DNA from: Achromobacter pestifer
GTDB taxonomy: Bacteria; Pseudomonadota; Gammaproteobacteria; Burkholderiales; Burkholderiaceae_B
Length of the DNA stretch: 64,000 bases
Direction: 5' to 3'
Assembly: GCF_902859625.1 (NCBI RefSeq)
Contig: NZ_CADIJX010000016.1
Span: 37,138 to 101,137, forward strand
Shown here: positions 9,495-18,406 of the stretch, one piece after another
How the letters are laid out: every line of letters begins with the position of its first letter
Numbering within the stretch: position 1 is the stretch's first letter
The notes under the pieces: model-generated
What the model was told of the DNA's origin: nothing
Seen by the model: the letters and a program-made list of their open reading frames with translations, nothing else
Database searches by the model: none
Program-made: the position numbers and the translations under genes

Positions 9495-9640
9495 TACGAG
9501 CCCCCTTTGCTGTGTATGCCGTGTATGACAGGACTACCAAAAGGCGAAATGATAAAGCTTTTTAGCGATGGTCTGCCCAACTTTGGCCGCTAGTTGAGGC
9601 AATGGGGGCCTGATGGAGATAAATGAACCCACACCCTGGG

Positions 9641-10375
9641 TCAGGGCTGGACGCCGATCCCCCAGGCGGTCCAATAGCTGTCGCGCAGCTTCATCCAGAA
9701 ACGGTCGCCCTCTTCCCCGGCCACCTTGACGAGCGACCGGCGCAAGCGGTCCAGATTGCCCTGGCGCTGCCGCTCGGACAACACGCCCTGGGTGCCCCGA
9801 TCGAAATCGATCAGCCAGACTTTGGCATCCGCCCCGATCAGGATATTGAAGGCATTCAGGTCAGCGTGCCAGACGCCGGCGCGGTGCATGCGGACGATGG
9901 CCTCTGCCACCGCGCCCCACACCGGCTCAGCCAGCGCATGGGCCAGGGGCTGAACGCCCGGAATCCGTTCGACCACGATGGCCGCGCGATAGATGGGGCC
10001 CTGGCGCCAATAGGCGGCGGCCAGCGGCGCCGGCACGGCCAGGCCCTGGGCGCGCATGGCGGCCAGCAGCCGGAATTCACGGAAACTGCGGGTGCGGTCT
10101 TCGCCTGTCCAAAGATAGGCGTCGCGGCTGACGCGGGCGATCATGCCGCCACGGCGGTAACGGCGCAGCACCCCCTGCCAGCCCTGGCCCTGCACGAACC
10201 AGGCCGCCTGGCGTCCGCCTGCGTCCACCAGGCGGGCACGGTCGCCGTAATGCGCGGGATTGAAAACCTCGGGGCCGGAATCGGCCAGGCGCGAAGCGTC
10301 GCTGAGCATGGCGCCGGCAAGCGGCCCCGGCCAGGACTGCCGCTGGGCGCCTTCCCGCGCGCGTTCAGCCTTCAC
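9641..10375 (-). CDS. kdkA: 3-deoxy-D-manno-octulosonic acid (Kdo) kinase
   Basis: About 244 residues with a protein-kinase-like fold: GGRQAAWFVQ, LRRYRRGGMIARVSRDAYLW, TRSFREFRLL, catalytic HADLNAFNILI (H170, D172, N174) and metal-binding LIDFDRG (D190). This is the KdkA family, which phosphorylates Kdo on lipid A at the inner membrane; bacteria with KdkA usually carry a single Kdo. The start is uncertain: GTG 10375 overlaps the globin stop by 11 bases, while ATG 10309 gives 222 residues. Third gene of the overlapping permease-globin-kdkA set. Confidence 0.85.
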   Translation of the reverse strand: MKAERAREGAQRQSWPGPLAGAMLSDASRLADSGPEVFNPAHYGDRARLVDAGGRQAAWFVQGQGWQGVLRRYRRGGMIARVSRDAYLWTGEDRTRSFREFRLLAAMRAQGLAVPAPLAAAYWRQGPIYRAAIVVERIPGVQPLAHALAEPVWGAVAEAIVRMHRAGVWHADLNAFNILIGADAKVWLIDFDRGTQGVLSERQRQGNLDRLRRSLVKVAGEEGDRFWMKLRDSYWTAWGIGVQP

Positions 10376-10787
10376 GGTTGCGCATCCAATCGGCCACGCC
10401 GTAGAACGACTCCAGCAAGCGCTCCACCAGCGCCGGGGCGATGCCCTGGTCTTCCATGGCTCGCCCGATGCAGGTGACCCATTGGTCGCGCTCGATCTCG
10501 CCGATCGAGAACGGCAGATGGCGTGCCCGCAAGCGGGGATGCCCGAAGCGTTCAATATAGTGGTCAGGACCACCGAAGTAGCCGCACAGGAACCAGAACA
10601 GCTTGTTGCGCGCGTCATCCAGGCTGGGCCCGTGCGCCGCGCGCAGCGCCTTGAGATCAGGCTCGATGTCCATCAAGTCATAGAAGCGGTCGACCAGCGC
10701 ACGCACGCCGGGCTCACCGCCAAGAAGGTCAAACACGCTACGGGAATTTTCCACGGGTTCAGTAATGGTTTGGACGTGGGTCGTCAT
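10365..10787 (-). CDS. Group II truncated hemoglobin (trHbO-like)
   Basis: 140 residues. The globin core reads FDLLGGEPGVRALVDRFYDLM, then KLFWFLCGYFGGP, YIERFGHPRLRARHLPFSI (proximal histidine region) and ERDQWVTCIGRAM, where the Trp before helix G is typical of group II. These small 2-on-2 globins bind O2 or NO and are linked to oxidative or nitrosative stress. The ATG at 10787 shares its A with the stop of the upstream permease (TGATG), so translation is coupled. Confidence 0.88.
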   Translation of the reverse strand: MTTHVQTITEPVENSRSVFDLLGGEPGVRALVDRFYDLMDIEPDLKALRAAHGPSLDDARNKLFWFLCGYFGGPDHYIERFGHPRLRARHLPFSIGEIERDQWVTCIGRAMEDQGIAPALVERLLESFYGVADWMRNREG

Positions 10788-13318
10788 CAGGTTTCTCGAA
10801 GGGTGACCAGGGGCGGCGTGCGCAACACGCCACGCAGGGCCAGGGCACCGCCCGCCCAGGCGCCCAGCGCGCCGGCGCCAATGCCCGCCAGCCACGGCCA
10901 GAGGCTGAGGGTAATCGTGAAGTCGAACACCTGGGTTGATAAAACCCAAGCGATCGCGGTGGCGCCAGCGGCTGCCAGCAGGCCGGCCAGGCCGCCCACG
11001 GCCCACAGCTCGATGCGTTGCGAGCGCGCCAACTGGCGGCGCGTGGCGCCTAGCGCCCGCAACACGGCGGCTTCGCGCATGCGTTCGTCGCGAGTGGCCG
11101 TCAGCGCCGCGGACAACACCAGCACGCCGGCCGCCAGGGTGAACAGGAACAGCAACTGAACCGCCTTGCCCACCTCATTCAGCACCGACTGCAATTGTTG
11201 CAGGATGGCGCCCACGTCGAACACGGTCAGGTTCGGGAATTCGCGCACCAGCGCGGGCAGCACCGCCGCCTTTTCAGGCGGCAGGTAGAAGGAAGTGATC
11301 CAGCTTTGGGGCATGTCGGCTAGCGCCGCGGGGGTCAGAATGGCGAAAAAATTGACGCGCATCGTATCCCAATCGACGCGCCGGGTGCTGGAGACGGCCG
11401 CCTCGACCTGCTGGCCGGCCACGTCGAACGTCATCTTGTCGCCCAGTTTCAGGCCCAGCGTCTTGGCCAGGCCCGACTCCAGCGACACCTCGGACGCTCC
11501 CGGGGCCAGCCAACGGCCCTGCTCGATCTTGTTGGACGAGGGCAATTCGTCGCCATAGGACAGATTGAATTCGCGGTCCACCAATCGCTTGGCGCGCGGC
11601 TCTTCGTAATCGTCCGGCCCGACGGGCTTGCCATTGATGGCGATCAGGCGCCCACGGGCCATCGGCGACAACGTGATGCCGCCCAGGCCCTCGCGGGTCA
11701 GCGCGTCGGTCACTGCCTGACGCTGGTCCGGCTGCACATTGATCAGAAAGCGGTTGGGCGCGTCCGGCGGCATGGTGCGCTGCCAACCCTGGATCAGGTC
11801 GGTGCGCGTCATGGTCAGCAACAGCAACGCCATCAGGCCCACGGCCAGCGCGCAGACCTGCGTGATCGTGGCGGCACGCCTGCGCACCACCCCGGCCAGC
11901 GCGAAACGCAGCGCAGGCAGCCCCGCGGCCAGTCCACGGATGCGCGCCAGGCCCAGGATGCACAACCACGCCACCAGCGCGAACACGGCGAAAGCGCCCA
12001 AAAAGCCCCCCGCCACCACACCGCCCAGCTTGGCGTCACCCGCGAACCACCAGATCAGCAGGGCAAAACCCGTGGCGCCCAGCACATAGCCGAATGCGCT
12101 GCGGGCGCTAAGCGTGTCGGCGTCGCGCCGCAGCACCCGGGCTGGCGGCACGTGGCGCAACTGCGCCAGCGCGGGCAAGGCGAACCCCAGCAGCAACAAC
12201 AACCCGGTCAGCACCCCCTGCAAGGCAGGGATGGCGGACGGGGCCGGCAATTGGGTGTCGATCAACGACCCCAGCAGCATCACCAGCACCTGATGCACCG
12301 CATAGCCCAACAGGCAACCCGCGGCGGACGAGAACAAGCCGACCAGGGTGAATTCCAGCGTCAGCATCCTGGACACCTGGGACTGCACGGCGCCCAGGCA
12401 ACGCATGACGGCGATGCCGTCGCGGTGCCGGGTCATGTAGCGTCCGGCGGCCAGCGCCACGGCCACCGCAGAAATCAGCACCGCCAAGAGCGCGACCAGC
12501 GACAGGAAACGCTGTGCCCGGTCCAGCGTGCGGCGGACTTCGGGCCGACCGGACTCCAGGGTGGCGACCTTTTGTCCCCGTTTCAAGTTCTGGTTGAGCC
12601 AGGCCGAATAGCCGGCCACGGCATCCGCTGGACCCGCGATCAGCATGGCATACCCGATGCGGCTGCCCGGTGCGATCAGCCCGGTCGCCGGCAAATCGCT
12701 GGCGCGCAGCAGCACGCGCGGCGCCACATTGACGAACTGCATGCCACGGTCGGGCTCGTAGGTGATCACGCGGTCGATGCGCAGGTGGGCATCGCCCACG
12801 TTCAGGGTGTCGCCCACTTTCAGACTCAGCAGCGACAAAAGTTGCGCGTCCACCCAAACGGCGCCCTCTGGCGGGACGTCGCTGGTAGGCGCATCCGGCG
12901 CAAACGGCGCTTCGGCCACGCGCAAGGCCCCACGCAGCGGGTAGCCAGGCTCCACGGCCTTCAGCGCCGCCAGTTGGGCGCCGTCGCCGGCCCCGACCAT
13001 GGACGGAAATTGCCAGGTGCTCGACAGCGTCAGGCCGCGTTCCCGCGCCTGATCCAGGAAGGCGGCGGGCACGGGTTCGTCGGCATCCAGCACCAGATCG
13101 GCGCCCAGCATCTGCCCAGCATCGCGCTCCAGCGCCCGGCTGACCCGGTCGGCCAGGAAGCCGACGCTCGTGACCGCGGCCACCGCCACGACCAGCGCCA
13201 ACACCAGCAAGCGCAGCTCGCCCGCCCGGGCGTCGCGCATCATCATCCTGGCGCCCAGGCGCAAGGTGGACCAGAAACCGGGGCGCTTGGCCTGTGACAT
13301 ATCAGGGAAATCCATCAT
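10787..13318 (-). CDS. FtsX/MacB-like ABC transporter permease (YbbP-like)
   Basis: 843 residues. An N-terminal helix (about 35-60) precedes a large periplasmic MacB-like region, then a first FtsX domain with three helices (about 270-390), two central helices, and a second FtsX domain at the C-terminus (about 725-843). The layout matches the ten-helix YbbP type, which usually works with the YbbA ATPase in lipid or toxin-related extrusion. No ATPase gene is adjacent: upstream lies the divergent dctP and downstream the globin. An alternative start is MSQAKRPG a few codons in. Confidence 0.85.
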   Translation of the reverse strand: MMDFPDMSQAKRPGFWSTLRLGARMMMRDARAGELRLLVLALVVAVAAVTSVGFLADRVSRALERDAGQMLGADLVLDADEPVPAAFLDQARERGLTLSSTWQFPSMVGAGDGAQLAALKAVEPGYPLRGALRVAEAPFAPDAPTSDVPPEGAVWVDAQLLSLLSLKVGDTLNVGDAHLRIDRVITYEPDRGMQFVNVAPRVLLRASDLPATGLIAPGSRIGYAMLIAGPADAVAGYSAWLNQNLKRGQKVATLESGRPEVRRTLDRAQRFLSLVALLAVLISAVAVALAAGRYMTRHRDGIAVMRCLGAVQSQVSRMLTLEFTLVGLFSSAAGCLLGYAVHQVLVMLLGSLIDTQLPAPSAIPALQGVLTGLLLLLGFALPALAQLRHVPPARVLRRDADTLSARSAFGYVLGATGFALLIWWFAGDAKLGGVVAGGFLGAFAVFALVAWLCILGLARIRGLAAGLPALRFALAGVVRRRAATITQVCALAVGLMALLLLTMTRTDLIQGWQRTMPPDAPNRFLINVQPDQRQAVTDALTREGLGGITLSPMARGRLIAINGKPVGPDDYEEPRAKRLVDREFNLSYGDELPSSNKIEQGRWLAPGASEVSLESGLAKTLGLKLGDKMTFDVAGQQVEAAVSSTRRVDWDTMRVNFFAILTPAALADMPQSWITSFYLPPEKAAVLPALVREFPNLTVFDVGAILQQLQSVLNEVGKAVQLLFLFTLAAGVLVLSAALTATRDERMREAAVLRALGATRRQLARSQRIELWAVGGLAGLLAAAGATAIAWVLSTQVFDFTITLSLWPWLAGIGAGALGAWAGGALALRGVLRTPPLVTLRET

Positions 13319-13420
13319 TCATCTATGTTAACTAAGCTCCGATTCGGTACTGAATCCCGATATCATCCCGGGGCGGGAGGCTCAGCCGCCCATAAAGATA
13401 CCCAAAATTCGGAGAAGACA

Positions 13421-14395
13421 ATGCGTAAATCCTGGCTTGCGGCCACGATTCTGGCCGCCTGCGCGGCTGCCACCTCCCTGCCAGCGGCAGCCCAGACCAC
13501 CCTGAAGATGGCCTACGCGCTGTCGGCCTCGTCGCACTACGGTGCCGGCGCCGAAGCCATGGCCAAGTCCCTTGAGGCATCGACCAACGGCAAGTACAAA
13601 GTACAGCAATTCGCCAACAGCGCCTTGGGCGGCGAACGCGAAGTGATCGAAGGCTTGCAGATCGGCACCATTGACCTGGCCATCGTTTCGACAGGTGCCA
13701 CCCTCAATTTTGTTCCCGAGACTGGGGTTTTCGATATCCCTTTCCTGTTGCGCGACCTGCAACACGCCCGCGCCGTGCTGGACAGCAAGATCGGCCAGGA
13801 CATGCTGGCCAAGTTTCCCAGCCGCGGCATCATCGCCCTGGCCTGGGGTGAACAGGGCTTCCGCCACCTGACCAACAACGTGCGCCCGGTCAAGACGCCG
13901 GCCGACGCCAAGGGTCTGAAGATCCGCACCACGGAAAACCCGATCCACATCACCGCCTTCCGTCAGATCGGCATCCTGCCCACGCCGATGGCGTGGCCGG
14001 AAGTGGCCACCGCCCTGCAACAGGGCACCATCGACGGCCAGGAAAACCCGCTGTCGGTGATCACGTCGGCCAAGCTGTCGCAAATGCAGAAGTACCTGTC
14101 GCTGACCGGCCACGTGTACGGCCCTGCCCTGGTGCTGATGTCGGCCAACGTCTATGACGGCCTGTCGGCCGCCGAAAAGGCCAATTTCGACAAAGCCGGC
14201 AAGGACTCCGCCCTGGCCATGCGCGCCTATGTGGACAACATCGAAAAAACGGGTGTCGAGCAGTTGAAGAAGGAAGGCATGCAGGTGTCCGAGGTGGATC
14301 GCGCTGCGTTCGCCGCGGCCGTCGAACCGGCCTACCCTGAGTACTACAAGAAGTTCGACAAGAAGCTGATCGACGCGATCCGCGACACGAAGTAG
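13421..14395 (+). CDS. dctP: TRAP transporter solute-binding protein DctP
   Basis: 324 residues. Signal peptide MRKSWLAATILAACAAATSLPAAAQ, then TTLKMAYALSASSHYGAGAEAM and the family motifs NSALGGEREVIEGLQIGTIDLAI and GLKIRTTENPIHI, with the conserved arginine that binds carboxylates. Extracytoplasmic receptor of a TRAP system, probably for an organic acid; the ligand is unknown. ATG 13421 follows GGAGAAG at good spacing. First gene of dctPQM, divergent from the large permease. Confidence 0.92.
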   Translation: MRKSWLAATILAACAAATSLPAAAQTTLKMAYALSASSHYGAGAEAMAKSLEASTNGKYKVQQFANSALGGEREVIEGLQIGTIDLAIVSTGATLNFVPETGVFDIPFLLRDLQHARAVLDSKIGQDMLAKFPSRGIIALAWGEQGFRHLTNNVRPVKTPADAKGLKIRTTENPIHITAFRQIGILPTPMAWPEVATALQQGTIDGQENPLSVITSAKLSQMQKYLSLTGHVYGPALVLMSANVYDGLSAAEKANFDKAGKDSALAMRAYVDNIEKTGVEQLKKEGMQVSEVDRAAFAAAVEPAYPEYYKKFDKKLIDAIRDTK

Positions 14396-14401
14396 GCAAA
14401 G

Positions 14402-14422
14402 GGCGCCCCACGGGCGCCTTTT
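14402..14422 (+). terminator. Rho-independent terminator-like hairpin between dctP and dctQ
   Basis: Seven-base stem GGCGCCC / GGGCGCC (14402-14408 with 14412-14418), 3-base loop, then TTTT. It sits inside the dctPQM operon directly after dctP, so it probably lets most transcripts end after the binding protein, giving more DctP than membrane subunits. Confidence 0.7.
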
Positions 14423-14495
14423 CCCTGGGCGGCGGGATGCCCTCCCGCCGCTTGCCTGACGCCCCTCCTTACGCCCATTGCACCTGGGATTCATC

Positions 14496-14996
14496 ATGCG
14501 TTTGCTCTGCGCTTTCGATCGCGGCCTGTTCAAACTGGTCTCGATCCTTGCCCAACTCCTGCTGGTGGCCGCCGCGGCCGCCGCCTTCTACCAGGTCATT
14601 GCCCGCTTCGTGCTGCATTCGCCCGCCGACTGGAGCGAGGTGCTGACCCGCGCCCTCCTGATCTGGACCGTGCTGCTGGGCGTGGCCCTGGCCTTCCGCC
14701 ACGGCGCCATGATCAGCGTCGAACTGCTGCGCAACCTGCTGGGCGGAACGAAACGCCGTGTGCTGGAAGGCATCATCGGCCTGATCTGCGCCAGTTTCCT
14801 GGGCTTCCTGGCCTGGATCGGCGGCAACATGACTTACCGGGTGCGCTTCCAGACGGTGCCCAGTCTGGATATTTCGATCTCCTGGATCTACCTGGCGATC
14901 CCCGTGGGCGCGACGCTGGCCGCCATCGCCGTGCTGGCCCGTTGGTGCGCCGGTGAAGAAGAAGACGTGCCCGTGCGCAACGACGCGCAAGGCTAA
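14496..14996 (+). CDS. dctQ: TRAP transporter small permease DctQ
   Basis: 166 residues with four membrane helices; motifs FYQVIARFVLHSPADWSEVLTRALLIWTVLLGVALAFR and GAMISVELL are typical of DctQ. It forms the membrane complex with DctM. ATG 14496 was chosen; a TTG six codons upstream is possible. The acidic tail EEEDVPVRNDAQG is cytosolic. Confidence 0.9.
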   Translation: MRLLCAFDRGLFKLVSILAQLLLVAAAAAAFYQVIARFVLHSPADWSEVLTRALLIWTVLLGVALAFRHGAMISVELLRNLLGGTKRRVLEGIIGLICASFLGFLAWIGGNMTYRVRFQTVPSLDISISWIYLAIPVGATLAAIAVLARWCAGEEEDVPVRNDAQG

Positions 14997-15031
14997 GCCG
15001 CCCCTATAGAACTCTTGCAGCAGATATCGCC

Positions 15032-16309
15032 ATGTCCCAAATAATGATTGTCTCGATGCTGATCTTCTTCGGGCTGTCCGTGCCGGTCGCCGTGTCGATC
15101 GGACTGGCCAGCCTGGCGGGCGTCGGCACCGCCGGCCTGCCCTGGGTGGTCGTTGCCCAGCAGTTGTTCGCCGCGCTGGACAAATACCCGCTGGTCGCCA
15201 TCCCCTTCTTCATCCTCGCTGGCAACCTGATGGAAGCCGGCGGCATTTCCGAACGCATGGTGGAATTCGCCAAGAGCGTGGTCGGCGGCATCCAGGGCGG
15301 CCTGGCCTGCACCTGCGTGCTGACGTGCATGATCTTCGCGGCCGTGGCCGGCTCCAGCGTGGCCACCACCTTCGCCGTCGGCGCAATCCTGATCCCGGCA
15401 ATGATCCGGCACGGCTATCCCGCCCCATTCGCTGCCTCGCTACAGGCCAGCGCGGCCGAGCTAGGGGTGATCATTCCGCCGTCGATCCCAATGATCCTGT
15501 ATGCCGTGTCCACCGACACGTCCACCGGCGAACTCTTCATCGCTGGTGTGATGCCTGGCATCCTGATCGGCGTTGCGCTGATGTTCTACGTGTGGTTCTA
15601 CGCCAAGCGCAACAACCTGGGCAAGCGCGACGGCGAAGGCCGCCTGCCGCTGTGGCCGGCGTTCAAGAACGCCTGGCTGGCGCTGATGATGCCAGTCATC
15701 ATCCTGGGCGGCATCTACGGCGGGGTCTTCACGCCGACCGAAGCGTCCGTGGTGGCGGTGATGTACGCGGTGGTGGTGGGCAAATTCATCTACCGTCGCC
15801 TGAGCTTCAAGCAACTGTCCGTGACGCTGCACAAGTCAGTCGTGTCCACGGCGGTGATCATGTTCGTGATCGCGAATGCGGGCGTGTTCAGTTTCCTGCT
15901 GAACCGTGCCGGCATTCCGGATGCGCTGGGCGTATGGCTGTCTCAGATCTTCGACACCAAATTCACGTTCCTGATGGGCGTGAACGCCGCGCTGTTCCTG
16001 ATCGGCATGTTCATTGAAACGTCTGCATCGATCGTGGTGCTCGCGCCGTTGCTGCTGCCCGTAGCCTTGAAGTTCGGCGTGGAACCCGTTCACTTCGGGA
16101 TCATCATGGTGGTGAACCTGGCGCTGGGGATGATCACGCCGCCGTTCGGGGTGAATCTGTTCGCCGCTTGCGCCGTGGCAAAGCTGCCTTTGGAAAGGCT
16201 GATCAAGCCGCTGGTGCCCTTTGTCGGCGTCGTGATCGTCTGCCTGATCGTAATCACGTACTGGCCGGCCCTGTCCCTGGGATTGCGGGATCTGGTGTAC
16301 GCCAAGTAA
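15032..16309 (+). CDS. dctM: TRAP transporter large permease DctM
   Basis: 425 residues, about 12 hydrophobic helices. DctM motifs: PFFILAGNLMEAGGIS, AAVAGSSVATTFAVGAILIPAM, LGVIIPPSIPMILYAV, GGVFTPTEASVVAV and GMITPPFGVNLF. This is the Na+-coupled substrate channel of the TRAP system. It ends with VYAK at 16309, just before a hairpin. Confidence 0.93.
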   Translation: MSQIMIVSMLIFFGLSVPVAVSIGLASLAGVGTAGLPWVVVAQQLFAALDKYPLVAIPFFILAGNLMEAGGISERMVEFAKSVVGGIQGGLACTCVLTCMIFAAVAGSSVATTFAVGAILIPAMIRHGYPAPFAASLQASAAELGVIIPPSIPMILYAVSTDTSTGELFIAGVMPGILIGVALMFYVWFYAKRNNLGKRDGEGRLPLWPAFKNAWLALMMPVIILGGIYGGVFTPTEASVVAVMYAVVVGKFIYRRLSFKQLSVTLHKSVVSTAVIMFVIANAGVFSFLLNRAGIPDALGVWLSQIFDTKFTFLMGVNAALFLIGMFIETSASIVVLAPLLLPVALKFGVEPVHFGIIMVVNLALGMITPPFGVNLFAACAVAKLPLERLIKPLVPFVGVVIVCLIVITYWPALSLGLRDLVYAK

Positions 16310-16317
16310 GCCCGCAT

Positions 16318-16343
16318 GGTGCGTTCCGGATCAGGAACGCACC
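16318..16343 (+). terminator. Stem-loop after dctM
   Basis: Perfect 10-base stem GGTGCGTTCC / GGAACGCACC with a 6-base loop. The flanking T-run is poor (CCATT), so termination may be weak or factor-assisted. It separates dctM (plus) from the convergent ATPase gene ending at 16390. Confidence 0.55.
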
Positions 16344-16389
16344 CCATTCACGCGCGGAAATGGCGGCCGCCCCCTTTGCGGGCTGGGCC

Positions 16390-17376
16390 TCACGCCGCGC
16401 GTGACATCGTCGTCCATTCCATTGCATGACACCGGACTTGGCGGCCGCCGATGTTGACCACGGCAGGCGGCTCCTGCCGGCATTGCTGCCTGGCATGGCC
16501 GCAGCGGGGATGGAACGTACATCCCGATGGCGGCTGGATCGGATTGGGGACTTCTCCGCCCATCGGCGCGCGATCACGCTGCGGATTCTCCAGATCGGGA
16601 ATCGTGTCCAGCAGCATCCGCGTATAAGGGTGCTGCGGCGAATCGAACAACTGGTCGGCGGGCGCCTGTTCGACGATTCTGCCCAGGTACATCACCGCCA
16701 CGCTGTCCGAGACATGGCGCACAACCGACAGGTTGTGGCTGATGAACACATAGGTCAGGCCGAATTCCTTTTGCAGGTCACCCATCAGGTTCAGGATCTG
16801 CGCCTGGACGGATACGTCCAGCGCGGACGTGGGTTCGTCGCAGACCAGGAACTCCGCTTCCGTCGCCAGGGCGCGCGCGATCGAGATGCGTTGGCGTTGA
16901 CCGCCCGAGAATTCGTGCGGGAAGCGGCCGGCGTCGCTGGCGGACAGGCCCACCAACTCCAGCAGTTCGTCTACCCGGCGGCGCGTGTCGGCCGGGGTGG
17001 CGCGCAAGCCCAGGGTGATGATGGGCTCCGCCACGATATTGCCCACGCGCCAGCGCGGGTTCAGGCTGGCGTAGGGATCCTGGAAAATCATCTGCGGGTG
17101 CAGTTGGCCGCCTGCGCGGTTACGGCCGTATTCCAGTTTGCCGCGCGTGGGAGCCACCAGGCCCACCAGCAGTTTGGCCAGCGTGGACTTGCCGCAACCG
17201 GATTCGCCCACGATGCTGAGCGTGGTGCCCCGAGGCACCGCCAGGGACACGCCATCCACCGCCTTCAACGTCTGTTCGGGTTGCCGCGACAGCGTGCGCT
17301 CCAACCAGGGGGGCGACACGTCAAACCAGCAGGCCAGGTCCTCGGCCCGCAATAGCAGATCATCGTTACGCGGCAT
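16390..17376 (-). CDS. Dipeptide/oligopeptide-type ABC ATPase (DppF/OppF-like)
   Basis: 328 residues. Walker A GESGCGKST (57-65), Q-loop FQDPYASLNPRW, signature FSGGQRQRISIARAL, Walker B FLVCDEPTSALD. The C-terminal oligopeptide/dipeptide domain carries Cys motifs (CTFHPRCGHARQQC) that in relatives can hold an Fe-S cluster. Last gene of the eight-gene operon starting at 25526; its start overlaps the preceding ATPase by 11 bases. An unusual N-terminal insert (SPPWLERTLSRQPEQTLKAV) precedes Walker A. Confidence 0.9.
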   Translation of the reverse strand: MPRNDDLLLRAEDLACWFDVSPPWLERTLSRQPEQTLKAVDGVSLAVPRGTTLSIVGESGCGKSTLAKLLVGLVAPTRGKLEYGRNRAGGQLHPQMIFQDPYASLNPRWRVGNIVAEPIITLGLRATPADTRRRVDELLELVGLSASDAGRFPHEFSGGQRQRISIARALATEAEFLVCDEPTSALDVSVQAQILNLMGDLQKEFGLTYVFISHNLSVVRHVSDSVAVMYLGRIVEQAPADQLFDSPQHPYTRMLLDTIPDLENPQRDRAPMGGEVPNPIQPPSGCTFHPRCGHARQQCRQEPPAVVNIGGRQVRCHAMEWTTMSRAA

Positions 17377-18406
17377 GCGCGACTCCTCCTTGATGCAGCC
17401 AGCAAGCGCTGACGGTGGCGCCTGCTGGCGTGGCGGCCAGCGGCGGGCGCATCTGCGCGCAGCGCGGCCCGGCCATCGCGCAGCGCGGGTGAAACGCGCA
17501 ACCGTCGGGCATCGCGTGCAGGCGCGGCATGGCGCCGTCGATCTGATTCAACCGGGCCGCGCGCTGGCGCAAACCCGGGATGGCGTTCATCAGGCCCTGG
17601 GTATAGGGATGGCCGGGACGGCGCAGCACATCCAGCACCGGCCCGATCTCGACGATGCGGCCCGCGTACATGACCGCCACGCGGTCGGCGGTCTCGGCGA
17701 TCACGCCCATGTCGTGCGTGACCAGCAGCACCGATGTCCCTTGTTCCCGGCACAGCCGGCGCAACAGCGCGGTGATCTGCGCCTGCACGGACACGTCCAG
17801 CGCCGTCGTGGGTTCGTCGGCGATGATCAAGCCGGGGCGGGCCGCCAGCGCCAATGCGATCACCACGCGCTGACGCATGCCCCCCGAGAACTGGTGCGGG
17901 TAGTGGTCAATGCGCCGCTCAGCCGCCGGGATGCCCACGGCCAACAGCAACTCCAGCGCGCGGGCGCGGGCGGCGGCGGCCGGAACCTTGTCGTGGTGGC
18001 GAATGGTCTCGACCAGTTGGTCACCGACCGTGAACAAGGGATGCAGACTGGTCAGCGGATCTTGGAAGATCGCGCCGATCTCCTTGCCGCGTAGACGCTG
18101 GCGAGCCTTGGGCGGCAGATTGTCAATGCGCTTGCCCGCCAGATGGATCTCGCCGCCGCCCAAGCGGCCGGGTGGCTCCAGCAGGCCGATCACCGCCATG
18201 CCGGTCAACGACTTGCCGGCGCCTGACTCGCCCACCATGCCCAGGATCTCGCCGGGCTGGATATCAAAACTGATGTCGCGCGTGGCCACCAGGACGCCAT
18301 GGCGCGTCGGAAATTCCACGGACAGGCCGCGCACGGACAAAGTGGGAATGCCGGACGACGCGGCGTTGGCCGCCAGCGTGGCGGTGTGGGGTGCGGTTGC
18401 CATCAT
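17366..18406 (-). CDS. Dipeptide/oligopeptide-type ABC ATPase (DppD/OppD-like)
   Basis: 346 residues. Walker A GESGAGKS (59-66), FQDPLTSLHPLFTV Q-loop, FSGGMRQRVVIALAL signature, Walker B LIIADEPTTALD, and the C-terminal domain DGCAFHPRCAMAGPRCAQ. It pairs with the downstream DppF-like ATPase. Its start overlaps the preceding amidohydrolase stop by 4 bases. Confidence 0.9.
   Translation of the reverse strand: MMATAPHTATLAANAASSGIPTLSVRGLSVEFPTRHGVLVATRDISFDIQPGEILGMVGESGAGKSLTGMAVIGLLEPPGRLGGGEIHLAGKRIDNLPPKARQRLRGKEIGAIFQDPLTSLHPLFTVGDQLVETIRHHDKVPAAAARARALELLLAVGIPAAERRIDHYPHQFSGGMRQRVVIALALAARPGLIIADEPTTALDVSVQAQITALLRRLCREQGTSVLLVTHDMGVIAETADRVAVMYAGRIVEIGPVLDVLRRPGHPYTQGLMNAIPGLRQRAARLNQIDGAMPRLHAMPDGCAFHPRCAMAGPRCAQMRPPLAATPAGATVSACWLHQGGVAHAA

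Noticed and set aside
9495..9640. Promoter boxes for potF
   Set aside because: Only poor -35/-10 matches with wrong spacing were found, so none is reported.
13341..13356. GATTC-N6-GAATC dyad before dctP
   Set aside because: Short arms, common by chance, and no divergent regulator gene to bind it.
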